DNA of 64,000 nucleotides from Mesostigma viride (Eukaryota; Streptophyta; Mesostigmatophyceae; Mesostigmatales; Mesostigmataceae), in contig RPFO01000059.1 of NCBI GenBank assembly GCA_009746045.1, positions 2,303,716-2,367,715 of the forward strand. The letters run 5' to 3'. The notes beneath the pieces are model-generated. The model worked only from the letters and a program-made list of their open reading frames with translations. It searched no databases and was not told the origin of the DNA. Below are positions 24,701-35,824 of this stretch, piece after piece. Positions within the stretch are counted from its first letter, which is position 1, and every line of letters starts with the position of its first letter. The translations under genes were made by a program, and so were the position numbers.

Positions 24701-27700
24701 CAGACAAATGAATTGGCCCGAGGTTCTGCACGCCAACAAAGCTCGGATCCTTGCCAGTATGCATGTCCTTAGGCACACCACCCTCCACCTGTCCCTCCTC
24801 CTCTTGCCCCCCCCCCCCCCCCCCCCCGCCCCCCCCCGTGCCCCTCGCGCGCATGCTTACCCTGGCGTCCGCCCCTGTGCCCCTCGCCCATGTGCTTACC
24901 CTGGCGTCCGCCCCCTGTGCCCCTCGCGCGCGTGCTTACTCTGGCGATTGCCCCCGTCGCCCCTCGCGCATGTGCTAACCCTGGCATCCCCCCCTCGTGC
25001 ACCTCACGCATGTGCTTATTCTGGCGACCACCCCTATTGCCCCTCGCGCATGTGCTTACCCTGGCATCGCCCCCCCCGTGCCCCTCACGCATGTGCTTAC
25101 CCTGGCGACCGCCCCCCGTGCGCCTTGCGCGCGTGATTGTTCTGGCGACCGCCCCCCATGCCCCTCGCGCGCGTGCTTACCCTGGTGTCCGCCCCCCCTG
25201 CCCCTTACCGCGTGCTTACCCTGGCGACTGCCCCCCGTGCCCCTCGCGCGCGTGCTTACCCTGGTGTCCGCCCCCCCTGCCCCTTACCGCGTGCTTACCC
25301 TGGCGACTGCCCCCCGCGCCCCTCGCGCGCGTGCCTACCCTGGCGTCCGCCCCCCCTGCCCCTTACCGCGTGCTTACCCTGGCGACTGCCCCCCGTGCCC
25401 CTCGCGCGCGTGCTTACCCTGGCATCAGCTCCCCCTGCCCCTTACCGCGTGCTTACCCTGGTGACTGCCCCCCGTGCCCCTCGCGCGCGTGCCTACCCTG
25501 GCATCCCCCCCCCCGTGCAGCTCGTGCGTGTGCTTACCTTGGCGTCCGCCCCTTTGGCTCCGCGCTCGGACCCCTCCGCATCCCCCAGAAGCACCGCGGG
25601 CACCACCACCCTGCGCGTGCGGGAAACAGCCGAATGGGATGTGCCAGAGGATCATGCGCCATGGGGGCAGCAGCCACAATCACAGCCATCACAGCAACAT
25701 CTAGACACAAAACATTTCCAACCCACATGTTCCATCCACCCACCCACCCACCCACCCACCCACCCACCCACCCACCCACCCACCCACCCACCCACCCACC
25801 CACCCACCCACCCACCCACCCACCCACCCACCCACCCACCCACCCACCCACCCACCCACCCACCCACCCACCCACCCACCCACCCACCCACCCACCCACC
25901 CATCCATCCATGAGGTTCATCTGCCCGTACTATTCCGTGGGCCACAGCCAGCCTGGGTGGGGTGCCGCCCACCAGCAGCCCGCATGGCTGCCTGCGGATG
26001 TTAAGTGTGCATTTTCTTCGCAGAGAAAAGCTGGCGGGGCATGAGGCATGATGCTGCCAGGCTCCGCGGTGCATGGCACGCCACAGACCGTAACGGGGAA
26101 GGTGTGGAATATGCATACCGAGGCTCGCCTGTCATATGCGCACAATGGGGAAATGGCGCGGTCGCCATGGGGGGGAAGACTTGCCACGGGGGAGCGGCCG
26201 TGGCTTGGCCAGCACGACGCCCTGGCATTGCGGCTGCCATAGGACTACCGGTGGCTACCTTACATGTCTCTAGTGCCGCTGTATGGGCTGCGCCCATTCG
26301 CTAACTAGCAGGTAAAGACAATGCCTGGCTGGTGTGACCCCCATGAAATGTTCATATGAGGGCACCCGCAGAGCATCCACTTATGCTGACAACCAGGCAG
26401 TTCCACACTCTCCGTGCACTACTTCCGATCGCTTCCCGGGTCTCCACGCGCGTACTGCTCTGTCACGGATGCAAGCGTATCGCATCGCGCCGGCACCCAC
26501 CGTAGGTCCGGCAGGGACTCGTAGAACGCGCGCGTGTCCTCATCATCAAACAGGGGCTCGGCCGGCGCGGATTCCTGCACCCGCGCAGACACCAAACCAG
26601 ACGATCCACAATAGCTAGGTAGGCGAATCACCCCAGTTGTAACTTGCATGGAGAAGCGAGCAAGGCCTCATGCCAACGCGACCTCAACCAGGTCGTACAG
26701 GGGCGACGACATGATGCGCGACAACACGTGGGCATGCCGGCTCCGCTTCAGAGCTTCTCGGCTTCTGACATCAACAACAAGCGAACTACAACAGAGCACT
26801 ATTGTGAGCCAACGCCCGCAAACCACCTGTCATCTCCCCTGCCCGGTCTGGGAGCAGGGATGCATGACTTGGCAGGAGACGGGAGGGCATCCACTACCGG
26901 ACCCTTAGATGTGGCTACCACCTACGCGTATGCCAGCAACCAGCTTTTTCCGTTGGTTTTTGTTACAACAAACCGGCTTGGCCAGGGAGCATGGTTAGCT
27001 GACATGGCCATAACATCACGCTATTGGCTATATACCTTTGATGCAGTGTTGAGCCTCCCTGCCTACCTTGGATGGTGTGGTCCGCCCCTCCGCCCCCATG
27101 GACAGGATGCTGACCGCCTACCTTGGATGGTGTGGTCCGCCCCTCCGCCCCCATGGACAGGATGCTGACCGCCTACCTTGGATGGTGGGGTCCGCCCCTC
27201 CGCCCCCATGGACAGGATGCTGACCGCCTACCTTGGATGGTGTGGTCCGCCCCTCCGCCCCCATGGACAGGATGCTGACCGCCTACCTTGGATGTTGGAT
27301 GGCGTGGTCCCCCCCCCTCCGCCCCCATGGACAGGATGCTGACCGCCTACCTTGGATGGTGTGGTCAGCCCCCCCTCCGGCCCCATGGACAGGATGCTGA
27401 CCGCCTACCTTGGATGGTGTGGTCCGCCCCCCTCCGCCCCCATGGACAGGATGCTGACCGCCTACCTTGGATGGTGTGGTCCGCCCCCCTCCGCCCCCAT
27501 GGACAGGATGCTGACCGCCTACCTTGGATGTTGGATGGTGTGGTCCGCCCCCCCTCCGCCCCCATGGACAGGATGCTGACCGCCTACCTTGGATGTTGGA
27601 TGGTGTGGTCCGCCCCCCCTCCGCCCCCATGGACAGGATGCTGACCGCCTACCTTGGATGGTGTGGTCAGCCCCCCCTCCGGCCCCATGGACAGGATGCG

Positions 27701-30700
27701 TGTCGTCCGGTCGCTCTCCGGTATGGCGGGCGGCTGCTTGTCGAGGCTCTCCGCCAAGCTGGCACGCGACACCACACACACACGCCACGTGTCACCCCAC
27801 ATACACCGCACATGGTGCCACATTCACCGCACATGGCCCCCCCCAAACACATGGCCAGCGATGCAGCCACCCTCAGCATGTACGCCATGTCAACGAGGCT
27901 ACCAGTGGATCCTGTGCCGCCCCACCGGTGTACAAGTGTGGGTATCCGTGGACATGTGGCAATCATGAAACTGGGCGATGTGGCCGCAACAGTGTAACTA
28001 ATGGGGGGGCCCGCGGCCAAACATGCTGTCTCTAGGGATACAAAACTCATGCTTCTTGGCGGTGCTTGATGAACGAGGCGGAGGCCAGCTAACCAGCAAA
28101 ACATCGGGCCGAAAACACATGGCAGCACGCGGACATATGCTCATCATCATCAAGAACAACTCAAGTTAGACATTATGCCCTCAGGCGTTGGGCCCAAAAA
28201 GCACTTGAATGCCAGAACAAGTCTGTCATGCGGGGGCATGCACGGAGGCCGGTGCACATCCAGGCATGGTGGTATATATGTACTAATATATATGTAGGAT
28301 TGAATTGAATTGAATTGGAACATAACTCCGTTGGGAGTATATGTAGCACATATCCCTGAGAAGGGGTATATGGCTTTTAATACACGCTGGGCTACTTCCT
28401 GCAAGGGTAGGGTGTAAACTACACCTGCTCTGGGTGCACAAAGTGCACCTGCACACCACTATGTATTCAGGCACCTACCGAAAGGCGCCGACATAGGGGG
28501 GGAAGATCATCATGGCTATACTGTACAAAGGCTAGCTAGGGCATGGCTTCTCAGCAGAGAGTAACTCCCTGCATGGGCACAGCATAATTAAATAAAGCTA
28601 GGCATCATCTGGTGTGTGGCACATCATAGGCACATATGTACATGATTAAAAAATGCTAAGGCATCATCTGGTGTAGGGCCAGTAGTAGGCTTACATATAC
28701 AAGGCCACGGCTAGGCCTGACTATTCTACACTACTACTGCTGTATTCCCCTAAGCTGGGGCGTCTGGGGGTGCTGGGGCAGCGGGGGTCGCTTGCCAGGG
28801 CTTGTGGCCGACGTAGATGGTCGCCCCCTTCCAGTACACCGGCTTCCCCGCCGCTATCTGCCGGAGCTGGAGGTAGGTGGTAGGTCGGCCATATGTAGGA
28901 CACTACTAGTATTTGTAGGACACTACCAGTATATGTAGGACACTACTAGTATATGTAGGACACGACCAGTATATGTAGGACACTACTAGTATATGTAGGA
29001 CACAACCAGTATATGTAGGATACTACTAGTATATGTAGGACACTACTAGTATATGTAGGACACTACTAGTATATGTAGGACACTACCAGTATATGTAGGA
29101 TACTACTAGTATATGTAGGATACTACTAGTATATGTAGGACACTACCAGTACATGTAGGATACTACTAGTATATGTAGGACAATACTAGTATATGTAGGA
29201 CACTACCAGTATATGTAGGACACTACTAGTATATGTAGGACACTACCAGTATGTGTAGTATACTACTAGTATATGTAGGACACCACTAGTATATGTAGGA
29301 CACTACCAGTATATGTAGGACACTACTAGTATATGTAGGACACTACTAGTATATGTAGGACACTACCAGTATATGTAGGATACTACTAGTATATGTAGGA
29401 TACTACTATTATATGTAGGATACTACTAGTATATGTAGGACACTATTAGTATATGTAGGATACTACTATTATATGTAGGATACTACTATTAGATGTAGGA
29501 TACTACTAGTATATGTAGGACACTACTAGTATATGTAGGATACTACTAGTATATGTAGGACACTACTAGTATATGTAGGATACTACTAGTATATGTAGGA
29601 TACTACTAGTATATGTAGGACACTACTAGTATATGTAGGACACTACTAGTATATGTAGGATACTACTAGTATATGTAGGACACTACTAGTGTATGTAGGA
29701 TACTACTAGTATATGTAGGATACTACTAGTATATGTAGGGTACTACTAGTATATGTAGGACACTACTAGTATATGTAGGACACTACTAGTATATCTAGGA
29801 TACTACTAGTATATGTAGGACACTACTAGTATATATTTAGGATACCATCACGCGTATGGCGGCGCCGTACCTGCGCCGTCTCGCAATGGCTTATCGATGG
29901 CCATGCATCCGGGGGTGGACTAGGGACACCGGGGGGTGTTTCATAGGGAACACTTCGGGGGTCATGTCACAGGGTCACTGGGGGGGATGGACAACCGATT
30001 TGGGGAGCCTATGCATGGGCGCGCACGTACGAAGACACGTTCCGCAGCAGCTGGTCAAAGGACTTGCGCAATCGCGCGTACTGGGCGCTGCTCTCCTCGC
30101 ACAGCGCGCCGCGGGAGGCCAGCGTGCGCTCGTTCTCATCTTCCGTCGAACGCAACGCCTGGGGGGGGCAGCAAGGAAATGGCAAGGCAAGGCAGGGTGA
30201 GAGAATTCCGACGAAATGAGGACGCTGTGGGGGCGGATGCTCCAGGGACAAACGCTCCTATGAACTGCCTCATGCTGGGTGGCGGCGTTGTGTAAGTGCG
30301 CCAACAGGCACATGCTGTCACGAGCCGCTGGAAGCGAGGCAGGCAGGGTCACGGGAAAGGACAGGTACGGGGAATGGAGGCCAGCGGGTGGACTGTTCCA
30401 GGCACACGCAAGACGTCCTGGAGTTGAGGATATGCACGCGATCGCAACGATTTCTGGCAACAAGCATTACGCGGACAGTCAACGTCCAACAACAGCGGGC
30501 GGGCTATTGGACAATCGTCTGATGGCCGGCCCTCTGAACCCGTTGGGGCACTACAGGTTGGAGCTAGCGATGAGCAGGGACGTTACAGAAGGTGGCTGTG
30601 TACACAACGGCCACGCACACAACCATCCTTGACCTGCCCTGCCCTACAATTTCTCATCCGTTTTTTGTTCTAGCCTTCACTGCCATGGGCTGCATGGTCA

Positions 30701-33700
30701 TCTAAGATGGCAAATTGCATCAAATCGCATGCACCCGATACAATGGAAATGGCACAGGCATCGAGCATCCGCAGTCTCTTGCAGGACCCAACCAACTAAC
30801 TAGAGCGCATCACCCATCACCCAGGAACGTGCCAGCGGTTCCTATACTGCGTGCGCTGTTGTGACTACCCACTGCGTCTTCGGCAAGGAAGCAGGCAAGG
30901 GGTCACTACAGCACACTATACTACGGCATGGTGCCACCCACTGCGTACTCTGCGTGGAAGCAGGCAAGGGGTCAGTATAACACACTATACTACGGCATGG
31001 TGCCACCCACGGCGTACTCGGCGTGAAAGCAGGCAAGGGGTCAGTATAACACACTATACTACGGCATAGTGCCACCCACTGCGTACTCGGCGTGGAAGCA
31101 GGCAAGGGGTCACTATAGCACACTATAATACAGCATGGTGCCACCCACCGCGCACTCAACGTGGAAGCAGGCAAGGGGTCACTATAGCACACTATACTAC
31201 AGCATGGTGCCACCCACCGCGTACTCGGCGTGGAAGCATGCAAGTGCAGCGTCATAGAACGCGTCCAGCATGCGCACGATGACCGCCTTCTTGTCATCAG
31301 GGAAGGAGCGCTCCAGGGGGCCCTCCGCGCTGGCGTCTGCAACAGGGGCCGCCGCGGTTGGCGCGGGTGATGCGGTGGTCGCAGCCATGGCACTGCCTGA
31401 TGCCACATTTGCCTGCAGAGGAAGAATGGAGGGAAGGGCGACCAAGCCAAATGCAGTGAATGAGCGGCTGTTGTGAACCCACTAAATGGCGTTGATCGTC
31501 ATTGGACTGCGCCACGCCAACACTGAGGTCAGAGGAGACCAATGGAAGGTACTACTAGAGAAAAGAAGAAACGACGCAGCATTCTCATGACTACTTATGC
31601 CACCACCCCAGGCATTACCTCCAGCATGGGCAAGAGTGATCCTCCCCAGGGTGGGAATCCTGCCGGACGGCGGGCAAAGGAACAAGCTATGGCAACAAAG
31701 TTACGGCAGCAAAGTAATGGCCACGCGTGGATGGGCCAGAGGACCAGGGCCACGCGATAGACGTGCTGCAGCAGACTTGCTGCAACAATTGGCTGCCAGA
31801 TAAAAAGGAGTGCGGGCTACTTACTGGCGCCGCCTTGTCGCCCTCTGCGGGTGCCGCCGCCGGCTTGTTCGCCTGCGCCGGGTGGATTCCCAGTGCATCC
31901 TGTGCCAGCTTGGCGAAGCTGACCACCAGCGACAGGTGGGCGCCTGCCAGCTCCTTGTCCTTCATCTCTAGCAGGTCCGGATTGGTCTGTGTGGGGGGGG
32001 GGGTTGAGGGGGGCACAGGGTGACCATGCGCACGCTCACACCGCATGAGGACATGCAGCAAAGGGGTTGTTATGGGAAGAGTTGGGAATGACACGCGTTG
32101 CGGCGGCTTGCCACTGACGGTACACAAACCCCACAAATACATCAAAGAATGCTGGGCCTTTGCGCTAGCGTCCGCATGCGCGCAAGGTGACGGCCAATAA
32201 ACGGTTTGTGTATTCCCGTGATACCACGTAATCGTGGTGGTAGCAACACGCGCCGCTTCTGTCCCTTGCTCCCTACACACACAGCAAGGCACCTCACCAT
32301 GCGCTGCACCCCTCACGCGGCATGCCCCACCTCCCCTCACCATGCTCTTGACCACGGCCAGAATGGGCCCCGGCTCGCTGAACACGCCCAGCTGGTACAG
32401 CTCCAGCAGCAACCGGAGCGACACGCGCCGACGCAGCACGCGGGACGACAGGTCGCCGCCGTCACCGTCGGAGGGTGCCGGCTGGGCCAGGGCCATGCCG
32501 GACGCCGACTTGACAGGTACCGGCACGAGCAGCTGCTTGACGAGCGCGGGAATAAGGGCGGGTGCAAAGTCGGCGTACCGCTGGTGGAGCGCGGAGCAAA
32601 CCTGCACGTGCGAGTAGGCGCCCACAGGTACACATGAACGCGAGAAACACATGAACGCACATGCACGTGCAGGCATACGGCCACACACAAGCATAACCAC
32701 CCACCAACACCCACCCATGCGTCAACCGTGGCATGGGAGTGAGCAGAGGCAGCACCCGTGGGCCACGCACACGCACGATCAGACAGCCGCACATGGACGC
32801 GCTGCCACCGCAATTGCGCCACCTGGACGTTGCGGCAGTCACTTGTCCCTATCACGGCCCCTCCTTCCCTTGTCCATTCCATTGCGCGTCCAACCCCAGT
32901 ACCTCCCTGCAAACACCCACGTGTGTGTGCACGGCAACCAGCGGGAGCAGGCACCACCACTGGAGCATGCTTGTATACTGGCACGCGGCACAGCAGGCTC
33001 CCCATCCCCCAGCCATGCCTCCCACTATACACGGTGCTGACATCCCCCCACAAGCCCCCTCCCCCGCTGCGCATGCTCAATGCCAGCCCCGTGCTGTCAT
33101 GCCCACCCCACCCCACCTGCATGGTGCCAAGTCCCCCACCCCCCTTCACCTGCACGGTGGCAGCCATGTCCCCCCCCCCCCTTCACCTGCACGGCGGTGG
33201 CCGCATCCCCCCCCTCCCTCACCTGCACGGCGGCGGCCACGTCCCCCGTCCTCAGCTTTGCCTCGCAGATGGCGGTGACGGCCTCGCTGACGTACTTGCT
33301 GAGGTTGACCCCTTTCACCTCCTCCACCAGCGTCGCGCGCTGCTCCTCGCCCAGAGTGCGCAGCTTCTTGATCACGCCCGTGCAGCGCTTGATGGAAGAG
33401 TCCAGCCCCTTGAGGAAGCACTCATCTGGGAGGTGGGGGAAGAGGGGGGATAGGAGGAGGAGGGGAGGATAGGGGGCCCAAGACAAAGGGGCACAGGAAA
33501 GAGTTGGAAAGAAGGGGGGGGGGGTATAACAATGGGCATGAGGGGAGGGCGCTGCGTGGGGGAACGTTTAAATGGGGCAGACACACACATGGGGGAAGGC
33601 ATCTGGCAGCGGCGCAGGCGCATGTGACACCGCTGGCAGGCACGCAGTGGGAAAGAACCACCAGCACACACGGGGCGGTGGTCCGGTCACGGCACCAGCC

Positions 33701-34913
33701 CGGACCGTGCAGGCGGCAAGAATTGCATCGCTCCATCACAGACGGGAGTAAACCTTGCTCGTCGTAAAGGGAAGTTCCCAACATGCAAAAGCTTTGCTAG
33801 CCCAGCTCGATGCTGATGATCATCGATGGGTGTTATCGCCCCCCAGTGCTGAGAACCTTGCTTTGCGTTTCTCGATATATTGCCCGTGCCACACCATCAA
33901 AGCACACTAGGGGCGTATGGCTCGGTGCGCTACCCCCTGCGTGTGTCCTGGCCCCCGCTCCGCAAACAGCAACAGCATCGATGGACAAACCGGCGGATCA
34001 TCCGATGGATGACGCGGTGAACAACCCAAACACCACATGCGACACCGAGCGGGCGCACAGCCCACTCCGTGCCAGGCGAGAGCAGACACGCAGCTTCGGC
34101 ACAGGATGGGTGGCTGCAACGCGCTGGAATGCCAGAATTATGACGATGCACGCGATCTACTGAACAAGCATGTGCTGCCAGCCTAGGCTGCCACACGGCA
34201 CCTCGACCCGTTGACCGCCACGTGGCACGCGTCTCACCTGGTCGTGCAGGGGACAGGTTGGCCGCCCGCAGATCCCTCCTCGCCTTGATGGCCTTGCGTG
34301 CCTCCTCGGCCTTGGCAGCAATCTCCTGCACCACAGGAAGTTCCCGCGATCCGAATACAGAGGTCAATTTGTGCGAGGCTGCGCCACAGCAGAGCGCATC
34401 GAAATTACTACAGATATAAACAATAAATTTACCTCAAGTTACAGTCGCGACGGATACACACACCAGTAAATGATCATTAGAATCATTAAAAAGCAAACAC
34501 CAGATGTAACCATAATTCGGCTGTAGTGAAGGCATCCTCGATCCCGTATTGACAAACCATACCTCGTCACGTATCCGTTGCTCTTCAAGCTCTCTCGCCC
34601 TCTTTTCCTCCTCTTCTTTTCTTAAGGCCTCTTCCTTCAACTTCTGTGCCTCTTCAAGCTGGCTTCGCTCCTGTTCTTCCTTTTGTTTTTCATCTGTTTC
34701 CTTCTTAGAAGAATTGGGCTGCCTTAAGGTTGGATGCGGCGGCTTGCTTGCAGCATTGTTTTCATCTGGTTTGCCCTGTCCCCTCCGCTTCCCCCGTTCC
34801 CTACGAGAGCTGGCCTCTTTATCGCTTTTCTTCTCGCGATTATCACTGCCCTCCGCCGCGGGGATTGCGGGTGAATTCTTCGCCTCTTTCTTCGTCTCTT
34901 GTGGCGGAGCCAT
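15789..34913 (-). CDS. UPF2: UPF2, nonsense-mediated mRNA decay scaffold
   Basis: Nineteen exons (in transcription order): 34913-34563, 34325-34238, 33425-33223, 32601-32341, 31986-31825, 31412-31218, 30158-30031, 27758-27653, 26574-26501, 25610-25538, 24325-23393, 22667-22451, 20935-20877, 20366-20247, 19432-19244, 18778-18278, 17422-17258, 16689-16606, 15965-15789. They total 1361 codons in one intact frame. UPF2 bridges UPF3 at the exon junction complex to UPF1. The N-terminus is Lys/Glu-rich. MIF4G-1 begins near 147 (LDSSIKRCTGVIKKL, NLSKYVSEAVTAICEAKL). MIF4G-2 is about 655-858 (LQRLPGCVSRDLIDKVAEDF, FTHHNIDVACQLLE). MIF4G-3 is about 859-1100 (LLGELYNY, LDPPEDFF, ETCGRFFDRGS). An acidic stretch lies at about 1111-1165. 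The UPF1-binding C-terminus has VEFKVLLKKGNK and KRLVLEYNEREEE. It is longer than human (1272) or Arabidopsis (1181) UPF2. Five introns begin with junction-spanning tandem arrays. The weakest exon calls are exons 7 to 10. Confidence 0.96.
18197..18300 (-). repeat. Exon 16 end/donor duplicated in tandem (3 copies)
   Basis: The end of UPF2 exon 16, CGGCCACGCTGTTCAAG|GTGG, is repeated 35 bp on as CGGCCAACCTGTTCAAG|GTGA. A more decayed third copy reads CGGCCACGATGTCCAAT|GTGG. The first two carry usable AAG|GT donors at 18278 and 18243. Confidence 0.88.
21687..22414. mobile_element. MITE with CAGTCATTC termini and TA target duplication
   Basis: This 728-bp element lies in UPF2 intron 12. Its ends are inverted repeats: left CAGTCATTCCCGCGTTAAGT, and right (reverse complement) CAGTCATTCACGCGTTAAGT, continuing TACGAT. 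TA flanks both sides (21685-21686 and 22415-22416). The block TTCCCGC(G/A)TTAAGTTACGACG recurs subterminally at both ends. CAGT termini and a TA duplication point to the Tc1/mariner/pogo superfamily. No transposase frame is present, so it is non-autonomous. Confidence 0.9.
24842..25549 (-). repeat. 38-40 bp array spanning the exon 10 donor (about 19 copies)
   Basis: On the UPF2 sense strand, exon 10 ends GGCGGACGCCAAG|GTAAGCA. The array that follows repeats GGCGGACRCCAGG|GTAAGCA with a GC-rich spacer. Nearly every copy holds a strong GTAAGC donor-like site. The sense strand is G-rich. Confidence 0.93.
25737..25905. repeat. (CCCA)n tetramer array
   Basis: About 42 tandem CACC tetramers lie in UPF2 intron 9. 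They keep every frame open on both strands (poly-PTHP, poly-VGGW) and encode nothing. Confidence 0.97.
27061..27665 (-). repeat. 55-64 bp array spanning the exon 8 donor (about 11 copies)
   Basis: UPF2 exon 8 ends with ...CATCCTGTCCATGGGG and ACCACACCATCCAAG|GTAG. The intron then repeats the last ~45 exonic bases plus GTAGGCGGTCAG about eleven times. All copies keep AAG|GTAGGC. Copies differ in length (55, 58 and 64 bp), so different donors give different frames. Confidence 0.95.
28300..28890 (-). mobile_element. LINE-A copy 3, 5'-truncated, inside a 20-bp array
   Basis: The left end has a (TTGAA)n tail next to the ACTCC-CAAC-GGAGT hairpin, then the LINE-A 3' UTR and the last ~150 bp of ORF1 (reverse of 28741-28890). 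It is flanked by ATATGTAGGA at 28290-28299 and 28891-28900, which is also part of the 20-bp array unit. One array-like unit lies on the left and the bulk on the right, so the element inserted near the left end of the array in UPF2 intron 7. Confidence 0.87.
28891..29850. repeat. 20-bp AT-rich tandem array (about 48 copies)
   Basis: The unit is TATATGTAGGA(C/T)ACTACTAG. Variants mostly change C to T at position 12 and T to C in ACTAC(T/C)AG. The period is strict. It lies in UPF2 intron 7, in strong base-composition contrast to the GC-rich surroundings. There are no unique spacers, so it is not a CRISPR. Confidence 0.96.
30857..31235 (-). repeat. 69-bp array spanning the exon 6 donor (6 copies)
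   Basis: UPF2 exon 6 ends CTTCCACGCCGAGTACGCG|GT. The segment from about 20 bp inside the exon through GTGGGTGGCACCATGC and a TATAGTGTG-containing spacer is repeated every 69 bp down to 30857. Donor positions are near 31218, 31149, 31080, 31011, 30942 and 30873, all reading GTGGGT. Confidence 0.94.
33111..33260 (-). repeat. 33-37 bp array spanning the exon 3 donor (4 copies)
   Basis: UPF2 exon 3 ends GTGGCCGCCGCCGTGCAG|GT. The intron repeats GGCYRCCRCCGTGCAG|GTGA after G runs of varying length. Donors fall at 33223, 33187, 33150 and a weaker one at 33117. Confidence 0.9.
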
Positions 34914-35248
34914 CAGGCTTTGTCAGCGATGATCCATGCCATTAACTTTCACGTCGTGCAAACAATCGCATTCCTTTCACTACCTCCATGCCTTTCTCTG
35001 GCGTTTTACTTCCTGGAAGCTAGCACTGCACGTTTGGCTAACGAGTGTAGCGGATATCCATATTCCATGCCACAAATTTGTCAGATCATCATGCAGACCA
35101 GCCTTAGCGTTTTGCACACAATATTTACCTCGCGCCTGCCTCGCGAGCAAATTTACCAGCGCGCCTGACCGCCTGTAATGGATATTTGCTGGGTGTTCTG
35201 TAGCATTTGTTGTTGTTGTTGTGTGGGCGGTTCCGCTTGTTGTTCCGC

Positions 35249-35283
<35 letters not shown>

Positions 35284-35824
35284 GCGGCATGAAACGGTCA
35301 GCACAGCCGCATTTTCGTTTATGCAGCTTCTTGTACTTGAACCAAGATGCTAACAAGACAGTTACCGAGTACGGAGAAAGAAATTAGAATAGGCGAAACT
35401 TTTTTCTATGGATTCGGCCTGGATTCGGTGGCAAGGGCGCCAAAAGGCTTGAAGCGTCAGAATTCGCGCGCCTCCTCCAGACATATCCAAGTGGAAAAGA
35501 GCGTAGCTTGCCACGTGGATTTTATTTGGTAGCCGTGGACGCATTGCATTCAAGAGAGGACCCATTTTGCATGCAGAATTCCCGGATTTAGGCTATTGAA
35601 GCCTTGTTCACAAAAACTGACAAGGAAGGTGTTAATTCCCAAAATCGAGTCGCAAAGCGTGCTGTTGCCGGATTTTCCATATAATGGGCGCGTCCCAAGG
35701 GCGGCAATTGTAGAGCTTAATCGGTGAAGGCAATCGGTGAAGTCTAGCTAGTTGAAATATTACATCGTTTGCCTAGTCGGTACGACTCGGAAAACTGTCT
35801 GGCGTATTGGCGTTATCAAGCAAG
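34914..35824. promoter_or_regulatory. Divergent intergenic region between UPF2 and the bilin reductase
   Basis: This 911-bp gap lies between two start codons that point away from each other, so it must hold both promoters unless 5' UTR introns are involved. It contains a GTT/CAA repeat at 35204-35284. No TATA box or known element could be placed with confidence. Confidence 0.6.
35204..35284. repeat. (GTT)n / (CAA)n trinucleotide repeat
   Basis: Two GTT blocks are separated by GTTCCGCTT units. On the minus strand, upstream of UPF2, they sit in a 67-codon frame that encodes poly-Gln. That frame is not supported as a gene. Confidence 0.9.

Noticed and set aside
24751-26044. Proline-rich plus-strand frames of up to 384 codons
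   Set aside because: They are antisense to the UPF2 exon 10 donor array and to the CACC tetramer array, and have no independent support.
28891-29850. CRISPR array
   Set aside because: The 20-bp unit repeats without unique spacers, there are no cas genes and the genome is eukaryotic. It is a satellite.
35153-35356. Stand-alone poly-Gln protein gene
   Set aside because: It is only a (CAA)n repeat with short flanks. It is kept as a possible upstream ORF in the findings.
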